From Tethya wilhelma (taxonomy: Eukaryota; Porifera; Demospongiae; Tethyida; Tethyidae): DNA of 64,000 nt. Positions 12,501 through 22,343 of the stretch are shown one piece after another. Position 1 is the stretch's first letter. Every line of letters starts with the position of its first letter. Below the pieces are notes generated by a model, which saw only the letters and a program-made list of their open reading frames with translations, was not told the DNA's origin and did no database searches. A program made the translations under genes and the position numbers. Where the stretch lies: NCBI GenBank assembly GCA_964030475.1, contig CAXIPT010000002.1, positions 20,149,552 through 20,213,551 of the forward strand, in the 5' to 3' direction.

Positions 12501-13434
12501 TTCACAGGAAGGGTGCCTGGGAATGAGGCTAGACAACAATCATCTGTATGTATGAGTGTGTACTGTAAATGTAGGACTATGGTCCTTACATGAGGTCTTG
12601 ATCTTCTCCCGTCCTTCCTGATGCTAGCCCTGGTTCTCCCGGGAGTCATTGGTCTGGGATTGGAAGGGGGTCTAGGGGAGAACACCGTAGGTGTGGAACT
12701 AATGCACGAAACCAGGCTGTGGGAGGCGTAGGGGCTGTCCCCTCGAGGAGGAATACTTCGATTCCTGGAGATATTGCCAACTGCCTGTCTCACTTCAGAG
12801 ATCTGGTCCAAGGAGAGGCCCAAATCGTCGATGTGTGTTTCAAATGTCTTTGAGAGTCTTGGGGGAGGAGGGGGCCTCCGATAGGGGTTGAAGTCTTGCA
12901 CCCCGGCAGGGTGACATCGCTGACTCTGAGACCAAGCAGCAAATCAGCAAATAAATTATTATTATGAGTGCAATTCACATAAGGATAGCATACTGTGATT
13001 GTATGTATGCAAACCTTCACTTTCTCCACTTTTTCAATCTTTTCCAAGAGTTCCAATTTCTTTTTCAAATCAGCTCTACGTTTCCTCTGTGAAACAGCAA
13101 TCACAGATCGCATAAAAAGGAAGATATATTTGTAGCGTGTGAACCATCTCCAGCTAACCTCGAGTTCAACAGCTTTAGTGACAATGGTGTCTGCTAGGAG
13201 TTCTCTTGAAAAGTGCTTGTGCTGTTTTCTTGCAGCGTTCATTCGTACAATCCCTTCATCCACAATTCTCCCATCCTTTGTTACCTGCATATGTGGAGAG
13301 GCAATTTGAAAAGGTTTGCATCAAGACTAGTGTGGCTTACTAAGCCCATTCTTCTGAGATGCTTGAATCTTCTTTGATCAGTGAAGTATCCAGCTAGGTT
13401 TTCATCCAAAAGGCTGTTGTAACTTGCCAATGGT
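9562..13434 (-). CDS. ERICH3: ERICH3-like (glutamate-rich protein 3)
   Basis: Eight exons are read on the minus strand: 13341-13434, 13159-13284, 13015-13086, 12590-12925, 12161-12383, 11788-11974, 11637-11715 and 9562-11556. The N-terminus (LASYNSLLDENLAGYF, LRRMGLVTKDGRIVDEG) matches the start of vertebrate ERICH3. Exons 5-7 encode the DUF4590 domain: VLQQHCGGNT, FTFTSKRHIGMPFGLTLYLD, CCEYRHQ, GGKPCYRCE. The 665-codon last exon is low-complexity, rich in Glu, Asp, Ser and Thr, as expected. In mammals the protein is linked to cilia and vesicle trafficking. No in-frame ATG precedes the first readable exon, so a short 5' exon above 13437 is missing from this model. Gene order is convergent with NUP42 and divergent from TRMT11. 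Confidence 0.85.
12434..12530. mobile_element. Short palindromic MITE-like element in ERICH3 intron
   Basis: The intron between ERICH3 exons 4 and 5 holds a 97-bp imperfect palindrome. Its left end reads AGCCTCGTTTCCAGGC and its right end, reverse-complemented, AGCCTCATTCCCAGGC. The inverted match continues through the TTCC and AATATTACA blocks, leaving a loop of about 30 bp. Two other places in the window (62909-62943, 63957-64000) carry the same end sequence, so it is a dispersed family and probably non-autonomous. Confidence 0.6.
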
Positions 13435-13739
13435 CTATCAAATGCACAGTGCACAGCCTCAGAGTAAAATTTAAATAATTTATAATACCTCTACAGTAGG
13501 TATTTATACTCACCCTGCATGTGCAGCATGCATCTTTACGGTCCTTCCAAAGTACTTGATTTACTCCATGCACACATGTGCATGAAGAGGTCTCTTTGAC
13601 GGGTTTGTCTGCTTGGTTGCTAAGCAAAGGACGAGACCCCTCCTACATACATGATCCCCTCCTCTTTTGTGAGCTAGCTCCACCCACCATTTTTAAAATA
13701 ACCCCATGTGTACGAAATTTCCAATTCAGCTCACAGCTC

Positions 13740-16029
13740 ATGGCAAAGTGTTGGAAAAGTTTTCTCTGCCTGTTTGCTCAGGAGCACCCTGATTTTAGAC
13801 TCCAGGTAGGCGTCACGTCTTCATCATGAACTAAAATTGAATGCACAACTGTTTACAGGAGCTCCTGTCTCTTGCATCACTGCTGAAATGCGAGCTCAAG
13901 TATGAACCTACTGCATACAGCAACAAAGTGAGTACAATGTTGTTGTCTTCTTCGAGTGAATCCACGTGTTGTCTATTTCTTAAACCTCTAGTCACCTTTT
14001 CTGATCATTCAATTACTGTCTGAACACAGTGCGAAACAAATTGCAAGTAGAGCATTGCTCATAAGGCAAGTGTTTTTTTTAAAAGTTCAAGTTGTGCTGA
14101 AGCATAATATGTTGATCTGAACTGACTATGGTTGGTATAACTGCTCATTGTCTAGGTCAATCATTGAACTGTGGGGATGTGGAAAGGATTATGGCGAACT
14201 TGAATCATCAATCAAGGAGAATATCTCGGCACAAACAATGGTTTGACTCATTTTACTTCATCTCTTCATTTTATCTTGATGGAATCGTTCTCCCCAGGAG
14301 CCTTATACAAGGATAGATTACTCCTTTAAAGTTCTTGTTGGTGGATTTGCTGGGAAATGTAGTATGGAGAGACAAAAATATGTCATCAATGAGGTACACT
14401 CAATCCTTATTGAGCCCACGTCTACAGAAGATCTGACACACAAACTCATGCACACACTGCAATACAGAAACTCTCCTTTCTCCCGTTTAACGGTAAAGTC
14501 GATCTTCACAATCCTCAGCATGTGTTCCATGTTCTCGAGGACTACGAGGGCCCTATGACTCATCGGAGTGACACCTCCAAACCCAGATCCCCATGTCGGA
14601 TCTTCTTTGGTCGCCTTGTTGCCCACGGACAACGCCATCTCATCCAGCACTACTCTGTGAAGAGGAGACACTTCATTGGCAACACCTCCATGGATGCACA
14701 GCTGTCTCTCATTATGGCCAATCAAGCCAGGGTTAGAGGAACTAGCTAGCTGGTGTAGCATGATAGCAACTATAGTAAATGTTTTACATGATTTGTAGGT
14801 AAAGCCCGGTGCCTTGGTGTATGATCCTTTTGCAGGCAGTGGTGGGTTATTATCGTATGTGTGTATGTGTGTGTGTTGTTGCTATGGCTCTTTGTTTCTC
14901 CTCTTGAAGGTAGTCTGATGGTAGCATGTGCTCATTTCGGTGGCTATGTGGTTGGTGGAGACATTGACTGTAATCTTCTCCATGGAAGAGGTATATCTAT
15001 CCTTCAGTTCATGGTGTTGAGAGATATAAATGTATTTTGATGGGTAAAACACACACAAATTCACTTCAAAGGTCTTAGCTCAAGAGCAGGAACCAAATAT
15101 CGAGGTATGATAATGCTTCCATTTTTCTTTCTTTCACAAAATGTCAAGCTCAGCTTGTCACAAATTTTTTATTCCCTTCAGAACATGGTGAAAATGTGCT
15201 GGCCAATCTCACTCAGTATGGCCTACAGAGGCAGTACATTGATATGCTGGTGGTGGATGCAGCCAGGTGTGTGTGGAAGCCTGAAGAAATATTTGATGCC
15301 ATTGTCACAGACCGTAAGTGTGTGACACACTCTCACAACGTAGCTGTGAAGGCCCCACCTCTCCTCATGCAGCTCCTTATGGGATAAGAGAAGGAGCAAG
15401 AAAGATAGGCTCAAAGAAAGCTCCAACAAGATCCATCTCTCCAGAAATGTACGGTTCTTAAGTCTGATAAACATAAATCACTTTGCTCCTCTTCTCTCTC
15501 TCCTTCTCTGCTAAAATCCAGGGAAGATGGTCACATTCCAGCCAAATGCACATACCGACTATCAGAGATATTCTTGGACTTGCTCAACTTTGCAGCACGA
15601 TGTCTTGTACTAGGAGGGAGACTGGTGTACTGGCTACCCATGCTCAAAACAGAGTAAGTATTCACTCCTCATAATTCCTTTGTTTCTAGCTAACAGCACA
15701 CACACACACACACACATACACACAGGTTCTCTCTGTCTGTCTTACCAACACACCCCTGCCTCAAACTGATCACGCACAGTGAACAGCCACTACAAAGACA
15801 CGTCAGTCGATGGTTGATCACGATGGAGAAGAACCAGCCATGGAGTAGTAGTAAGAAAGATGACAAGGACCACCATTGCAGAGATGGTGGGAGTACCTCC
15901 CAGGAGGATGGTGGCCAGCAGTTGAGTGGAGAGAGAACAGAATGTGATGGTAGTGCTAGTAGCAGTGGTGGTGACTTGAAACTACACGATAACTTCAGAA
16001 TGAAATACTTTAATGATAAAGAAAGATGA
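13740..16029 (+). CDS. TRMT11: tRNA (guanine-N2-)-methyltransferase catalytic subunit TRMT11
   Basis: Thirteen exons were traced: 13740-13805, 13859-13927, 13992-14065, 14156-14240, 14298-14393, 14468-14731, 14799-14854, 14914-14990, 15072-15104, 15182-15313, 15373-15448, 15522-15653, 15726-16029. The protein matches human TRMT11 throughout. There is an N-terminal THUMP-like half (MAKCWKSFLCLFAQEHPDFR, HFIGNTSMDAQLSLIMANQA). The SAM-binding motif I is VYDPFAGSGG. The catalytic DPPYGIREGARKIGSKK is split across exons 10 and 11. FLDLLNFAARCLVLGGRLVY and SRWLITMEK follow. With TRMT112 it makes m2G10 in cytosolic tRNA. The C-terminal 50 residues are Ser/Asp/Gly-rich and poorly conserved. Intron 3 has a GC donor (AAG|GCAAGT). 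The last intron ends in a CA repeat. Confidence 0.93.
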
Positions 16030-16168
16030 TAGATATGTGCGTCACAGTCAAAATTAATGTGTTTCATCAAGTTTCATATCTTAATACAGTCATGATTTTG
16101 AACCACTGATAGAAAAAGATGCATATAATATAGTGCAGTATAACAGCTAGTGAGATGCATGAATTGTG

Positions 16169-17537
16169 TTAGACTTGAATGAGTTGTCTAAAGATGACAT
16201 CTTTCAGTAGTGATCTGAGTTTGTCGTCATGGCAATTGTGGATGGTAGTACTGGTAGGGGTGAGATGGAGACTGGCTTTACCATTCAACTGTGAGTGCAT
16301 GTACAGTATGCATGTATAATGGCATACAATTATACTGCAGTGTGTGGCAATATACAATAGGTATTTGCAGACCTCATTAAGGTTAGGATGCACAGTTTGA
16401 ATATGAATAATTCATTAGGAAATTTGTTCTCCCTATATCTAGCATCAGAAGTGCTTTTGACAGTTTCTACCTTTTAAAATGCAAAAGTTGTGGCTAATAT
16501 GTTCTAGAGTTTCAAAAATCAACATTGAATATGCTTCTACGAAGCTTTATATAATGGATTTTAAAATTTAGAACTCAAAATTTGCCAAGTAGAGAAGTTA
16601 CACTATCTAGAAGTCAGTGTTAGTAGAAACTTACCTTGGTTCTGCAGGGTCAGACACTGAGACTTTCTTTCTACTGTGTGTACAAAGTGTTCTAGAACAC
16701 AACAAAACATTCAGCTAAGAGCACAATTGCAAGGCAGCTGCCTGCTGACATCTGAGCCAGCCATGATTTGTTTGTGGCTCTTTTCCAGTGTCTGACCCTG
16801 GAGTGAAGAGTGAACAATTAGATAATAGCCCATATGTGGTTCTAAGTTTTTGCCAGTTCTTCAAATTTTGAGTTCTAAAATACACTGCCATATCACGTAT
16901 CTAAAATAACTGGCCTATACTGATAATCATATTCATGACCAGGCTATAATCATATTCATGACCCAAATCGCATCTTAACCATGATTCTATGATAGAGAAC
17001 ACGGAAATGAAGTAGTCATGTGCCAAAATTACCCAGCCATGTCCCTCTGGCTGTACTGGGAGACTGGTACGTATTGAAGCTTTCAGCTTCCAGCTTTCTA
17101 CACCTTACCAGTCAAAGTTTTTTTGCCCCATTGTATGAATCTCATTATTTCACTTCCGGCGGCATTCTCGAACCAGATGGACTTTAGTTTTGACGTGTCA
17201 TATAAATTTATCCACAACTATGTGATATGATGGTTCATCACTGTATGAAGGTTTAGGTTCTCAACACATTATCAAGAATATCTCAGCCTAGGAAGGTCAT
17301 ATGAAGCTGGGACTGGTGTCATTATGATCAACTTAAAGAGATCTTTCAAGTGATATATTTTGATGGCAGATTTAGATTTTTGATGAAAATCATCAAAACC
17401 ATGGATTGTATATATTAGTCAAGTGCGATATGACAAAAATTACCATTTTCCAATTTCACAAGTAAACCATATCATTTGAAAGCTCTCATCACGCTGATCA
17501 CAATGGTACAAGTCCCATCTCAATACGACCTTCCTAN

Positions 17538-17581
<44 letters not shown>

Positions 17582-18581
17582 AGCATTTATTTCAAGATTG
17601 ATAACATACAAACCAACTGACCAGTAAAGATGACAGCATTCTTGTGCGAGGAGCCCCAGGCCTCCATGAAGTGGACAGCATCCCCACACCTCAGAGATGG
17701 GTGGCCAGTGAAGACAACACAGGGAGACTGATACACACCACCCAGATCACCATGGATACTATCAAAATGTCTCAAACGACCACTCTTGATAAACTGCACA
17801 CACACACACACACACAACAGGGAGAACATTTGTGAATTCAATCCATCCATTCTTAAGTAACTAGCAAACAATACAGAATGGCTGTATGAGAGTGTACATA
17901 CCTCAGAGTGAGGGAATGGATGCTCCGGTTGAAACACCTTTGACTTTTTGCTATCACACAACCTTTGCAAGAAAGACAAGTGTCTATACTGAGTATTACT
18001 GATACCAATTGAAGAAGTTCATATATACAAGGGTACATGATACATACAGATGGACATCAATACCATTCAGCGTAGATATTAGAGTGGGAGAGGGAACTGC
18101 TGGCAGCAGGTGAAACAAAGTAGACCGGGACAGAACTGAGTCCAGCGTTGTCCAAGAATCCCTTCAGACACTCCAAGAGATCGTACACAACTCCCTTTGG
18201 AAATAAACAGAGAAAGAAGAGGTTTGAAATGATCTGTGGTGGATTGAAGAAAAGGAATGGTTGCTAGGCAACTAACTGACTCACAGTTGGATAGCAAGGA
18301 ATGAGAACATTGCCACCATTCTTGAGAGTTGAAGCTACAAGGAGAGAGGGAGAGAAATGCAGAAAACCCAAGTTATAATATCACGTTGTCACCCTGCAGC
18401 GGGTGTCCGTACCCATTCTTGTGCACATTTCTCCCAGCATTGAGTCTGGGTTTGCCGAGGGGGCATCTGTGAGGCCACACAGGATCATGACATCAGAGGA
18501 GATGAGTCTCACCCTCTCCATTGGACAGGGGTGAGTAGTGAACGTGGAGGAAGAAGACACATAGGATATCTAGAGAGAGAG

Positions 18582-18618
<37 letters not shown>

Positions 18619-20020
18619 ACGAAGTTAGGCCGCAGGTGTTTGTAGGATAAAATGTCACCTTGAATTGATCAGTTTCCAGTAGCCAGTTGCAGCTCCCCAA
18701 ACAGAAACCAGAGCTGACAGCTGTGGCCTCAACATGGCCAAACAGATCCTGTGATACAATTGAAGACTGAACTCATACAGTACATACAACACAATGATTC
18801 TATCCATCACTAACTGCTCACCACTTTCTGAGAATAGCTGACAGGATGGACACGGGATACAGCTGCACTGATACCTTCCTCCCTGCACAAACATATCAAT
18901 CAACAATAAAACCATAAACAGGCTGACAGTTGTCATGCAATGGTTCCTATAACAATTTCATTAGCTACTTACGAATACAGCTGTCTCCAAGCCATGAAGT
19001 CAGTTGACTCTTTCAGAATCCCATCAGGTAGAATACTGCTCAGAAGCCAAGAAGAGAAGATAAGATCAAAGACCAGTCCACAATAGTCTTGCTCTAGAGA
19101 GACTCCTATACAAACATACCTCCATATTTTTTCACTCTTCCATTCTTCAGAGGTGCTGTTAGCAGAGTTCCGATGGACATAGGTTGCCAGCTCTACCATC
19201 AGCTGTCTACGTACAGGAGTAAGAGAACCAGTTAGCAAACATGTCAACACAAACATTAAAGGCTCGCCTTCCAAAATGCATGGTTGGTTCTGTTGCATAA
19301 ATGACACCTCTGAATCCCAGCTGCTGCATACGTACATGAGCAGATAACAGAAGAGATGAAAACTAAAACATACAATCAAATCTATGTATGAGTGAATCTG
19401 ATGTAACCTCAGTGATATAGGGAAGAGCAAGCATCGAGAAACAGTTTGATATAAGTAGACCGTCAACAGTAGAGAAGTCCACCAGCCCCATCTACAACAA
19501 CATAAATCATAATGTAGATAGATAATTCCATGGACTTCCAACTGACTTACTTCTGGCAATCGTACAAGTGGAGATGAATCCACAAATATGTGACCAACAT
19601 TTTCCCGAAGCTGCCAGGAAAAAAATAACAACCTGTTGATAAGATTCATCTGAAAAGGTAGAGGGAGATCTGCACGCACCAATTTTAGGATGCCATCTGT
19701 GACCTCTTGACCTTCACTCAAGTCTCTAGGTTTCCAATGAGACAGGCTGGAGAGCTTGGGACTGGAATGGGAATTGAAAAATACTGGACTGAGATATGGG
19801 AATGGGAATTGAAAGAGTGACAACAATCAAGCTGACAAATGTTTTATTTGGCCATGAAAAAATACTGTATTTGAAAGAGAAAGACGGGTTACCTGAACAC
19901 CAGTGGTAGGGGGAGAAAATTGAGCAGTACCGACATGTCCAGAGCACAGTCCAGCATGATGGTAGTGTTGTTCAGTCTGACCACGTAGCATGGCTGCCAA
20001 GGCTTGTTACCCAAGTGAAA
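16169..20020 (-). CDS. INTS9: Integrator complex subunit 9 (INTS9), middle-to-C part missing
   Basis: At least 13 exons between 20020 and 17620 follow human INTS9 closely: [113 protein letters not shown]. This covers the metallo-beta-lactamase/beta-CASP region of the inactive partner of INTS11 in snRNA 3'-end processing. The reading stops after NAVIFTG at about 17620. The next ~170 family residues are absent. Only a 39-bp candidate exon (16635-16673, [12 protein letters not shown]) and the terminal exon (16169-16288, ending [16 protein letters not shown]) are visible. An N in a GA repeat at 17536 marks a likely assembly gap. One intron (19207-19267) uses a GC donor. The first coding exon above 20023 was not found. 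Confidence 0.85.
16563..16881. repeat. Inverted repeat surrounding an INTS9 exon candidate
   Basis: Two matched blocks occur in inverted orientation at nearly symmetric spacing. TTTAGAACTCAAAATTTG (about 16567-16584) pairs with 16861-16880. AGTGTCTGACCCTG on the minus strand (16646-16659) pairs with its plus-strand copy at 16787-16800. The blocks between have diverged. The inner pair overlaps the 39-bp INTS9 exon candidate. Confidence 0.55.
17288..17535. mobile_element. Hairpin (MITE-like) element beside assembly gap
   Basis: An imperfect inverted repeat has arms of about 72 bp: 17288-17360 (TAGGAAGGTCATATGAAGCT...) and 17464-17535, whose reverse complement starts TAGGAAGGTCGTATTGAGAT. The arms share blocks such as GGGACT, TGATCA and TTTCAA. 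The right arm abuts the N at 17536. No coding sequence is seen inside, which suggests a non-autonomous DNA element. Confidence 0.6.
17536..17575. repeat. N plus (GA)n microsatellite; probable gap
   Basis: A single N followed by a GA tract interrupts the INTS9 gene just downstream (minus sense) of its last well-supported exon. Confidence 0.85.
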
Positions 20021-20100
20021 CTGGACCAGAATATAAGTGCATAATGTGTGTGAGTGTTACAAGTTAGACAAAATACAGCTCAAACAGTCTCACAATTTCC

Positions 20101-20751
20101 ATGCTGTCTTGCCAGAAAAGGTCGTCATATTCACTTGCAATACCGACGACCTTTACCGAGGCTAACCAAGGTCAAGACCTCTCTGATCTGTGGTACCAAA
20201 CAGCAGCCCGAGATGGCAACCAGCAATACAGCCATTCCTAGGCAACAATCACTACCTGAAATACCCTTACAATGGAAAGACTTTATGTGGTCACTGGAGA
20301 GACTCAGACACAGACCTTATGGAAAGAAAACGAGAGAAAGGTGTGTATGAGCTAGGGTCAAGGTCCATGCATGCATGGAATTAATGCCTGTATGTGCACT
20401 ATTGTGTGTGCATGTTTAGAGACTGGTTCAGGATAAATCCCTTGGAGATCATCCTTCTAGGATGTCAGTCGCTAGTCACGAATGCAACAGCAAAGAGAGA
20501 CGTAAGTGAAAATACATACAACGAATGATTAGCATAATTTGGGAATTTGGGAATTCTCCAACTTACGATATCCTCTCCTGGCAGCATGGAACAATGATGC
20601 TTGTCATGGAGCCTCTTGGGGGAGAGCTGTCCACCAGACCCCGCTACTGGCAGAGGCTGTTCATGGTACTCACTCTTACGATCACATCCCAAGACACTCC
20701 AACTGGCATCCTCCAGGTATACCATACTATAATGTCATGATATAGTTTTGA
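20101..20751 (+). CDS. Small unidentified gene, 3-4 exons (model uncertain)
   Basis: This is a plus-strand coding candidate starting MLSCQKRSSYSLAIPTTFTE at 20101. The first exon ends at a donor at 20170. A second exon in the 20232-20340 range ends at a GTGTGT donor. A third lies around 20420-20501, before GTAAGTG. The last ends with HIPRHSNWHPPGIPYYNVMI and TAG at about 20749-20751. Two phase-consistent joins exist for the second exon (acceptor at 20231, or at 20241 giving NNHYLKYPYNGK). The product is 130-170 residues, with a C-terminus rich in His, Trp, Pro and Tyr. That composition recalls small ciliary microtubule-lumen proteins, but no family is recognised. It sits head to head, almost touching, with INTS9, and ends about 200 bp before the convergent sulfotransferase. 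Confidence 0.35.
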
Positions 20752-20954
20752 TAGCTCTACTCTCCTGTTTGGTATTATCCAGCATTGCTACAATAACAAC
20801 ACTAGATAACTGTTCCCATTATTAATAGTAACAATGAAGACGTGAATGCAAGTATGATTGGTTATGAATTGTCGGGTGATGAATATTGAACACAACAAAA
20901 ACACAAAAAGAAAGAAAAAAAAAGAAACGTACAAAACATAAATAGATACATACA

Positions 20955-22151
20955 TCAATCTCCTTTGCTATAATCATTTTCAAAAGAGTATCTCTGAAAG
21001 AAGGGATATTTTGATAGTTTTTTTTCTACTCTTTCTCTCAATCTCTTTGGCCACTCAACAACATCCCTAGTCTTTGAAAGACTCTTGAATGTCTTCTCTG
21101 CACACACATCGACATAGTCTGGGGGACATCTCAGATTTAAGAACTTGCAAATTCTCCTCAGCGTTCTCTTTGGTTGCATCACCAGGTCACTGTTGTGCAC
21201 ATCCAAGACATTTTCTTGTCCGTAAAGATCTATCATGCTCGTCACTGCATCGGCCATTTTGAATACTGATTGGATTTTCGCTTGTAACTGAGTGTCATTC
21301 TTGTATTTCGTTTGTTTCGAGCTGTTGCTGGCTTTCAATTTCAGATTCAAGACGAAATCGAGTGCAGTGTTGAACTCATCTGGGTGCTGTTTGGACTCCC
21401 GCTTGCCAGCGGAGTAAATTGAAGCTGTTGATATGAGGTCAAAGGGGTTCCGTACCACATGAATGACTTTCACTGGGATGTTTACTGTCCTCCTCAGTCT
21501 CTCGAAGCTCATCTTGAACCATGTTTCGTTCTTCTGGTAGAGATCTGTCATTAGGCCTGCACTCCTGTCACCTATGACTTGCAGGGGATCCTTGTAGCTT
21601 CCCCACCAAGGGTAGTCGATGCTCAGAGTGTACCCCTTCTTACTGCTGTTCTCGTGCTTGAAGTTTTGGTCCCTGCAGCTGTGTGAAAACACACCATTGA
21701 AGAGTTTGCTCTTTGCTTCAGCATGTCGTGTCTCTTGTTCGTAGATGTCCCACTGTTTGGAGATAGCAATGTAATTATACGCAATGGCCATGTGCGGATG
21801 AGCATTCATCATGCTGCCCAAGATACTGTGCCCACTCCTCGGGTAGCCTGTGAACAGCACAAACGTTTTGACGCTCTCCATGGCATTCTCTGGCAGTTTG
21901 CAGGGCTTGCTTGAGCTCGAAGCAGTCTCTGAATAACCAGTGTAACGGTAGCCATTCAGTTTGCGTAGAGGTTTTGGATGGTCATCATAGAATTCGCTAA
22001 GCGGAGACACTCGAGTTTCTCTAGTTTCTTGCTCCGGGCTTGCTTCGTGCTTTTTAGCTCCATGTAGCACTAGCACTACGACAAACACACCTACTATGAA
22101 CGCTCCCAGAAGTACTTTCTTGCTGCTAGGAGGTTTCATTCCGTTCAGCAT
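20955..22151 (-). CDS. Type II membrane sulfotransferase
   Basis: This single-exon gene encodes 398 residues. A short cytosolic start and one hydrophobic helix (residues 13-30, VLLGAFIVGVFVVVLVL) give the type II Golgi topology of carbohydrate sulfotransferases. TGYPRSGHS (101-109) is the 5'-phosphosulfate loop that binds PAPS. VIHVVRNPFDLISTAS (229-244) is the 3'-phosphate-binding region. The spacing between them fits the family. The specific acceptor (glycan, proteoglycan or protein tyrosine) cannot be told from the sequence. It lacks introns, unlike most neighbours. It is divergent from the long GNAT-domain gene, 192 bp away between start codons. Confidence 0.85.
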   Translation of the reverse strand: MLNGMKPPSSKKVLLGAFIVGVFVVVLVLHGAKKHEASPEQETRETRVSPLSEFYDDHPKPLRKLNGYRYTGYSETASSSSKPCKLPENAMESVKTFVLFTGYPRSGHSILGSMMNAHPHMAIAYNYIAISKQWDIYEQETRHAEAKSKLFNGVFSHSCRDQNFKHENSSKKGYTLSIDYPWWGSYKDPLQVIGDRSAGLMTDLYQKNETWFKMSFERLRRTVNIPVKVIHVVRNPFDLISTASIYSAGKRESKQHPDEFNTALDFVLNLKLKASNSSKQTKYKNDTQLQAKIQSVFKMADAVTSMIDLYGQENVLDVHNSDLVMQPKRTLRRICKFLNLRCPPDYVDVCAEKTFKSLSKTRDVVEWPKRLRERVEKKLSKYPFFQRYSFENDYSKGD

Positions 22152-22343
22152 TTCTCACAGTTGTGCTGTACAGTGTAGATAGATAGTTGAGTTGGCGATG
22201 GTTGGCTGACCGGATGTCAACACATTATTATGCTTTTCCATCAACTTTGTAGTATCCAGCACTGATTAACTTACTCGATCCTGTGAACTTGGTTTTATCA
22301 CACGTTCCGTTTGCAGTTTTGTGTTGCTACAATTACTATTTTA
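22152..22343. promoter_or_regulatory. Divergent promoter, sulfotransferase / long GNAT-domain gene
   Basis: 192 bp separate the sulfotransferase ATG from the most upstream plausible ATG of the long plus-strand gene (22344). No consensus element is obvious. The assignment depends on that 5' exon being correct. Confidence 0.3.
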
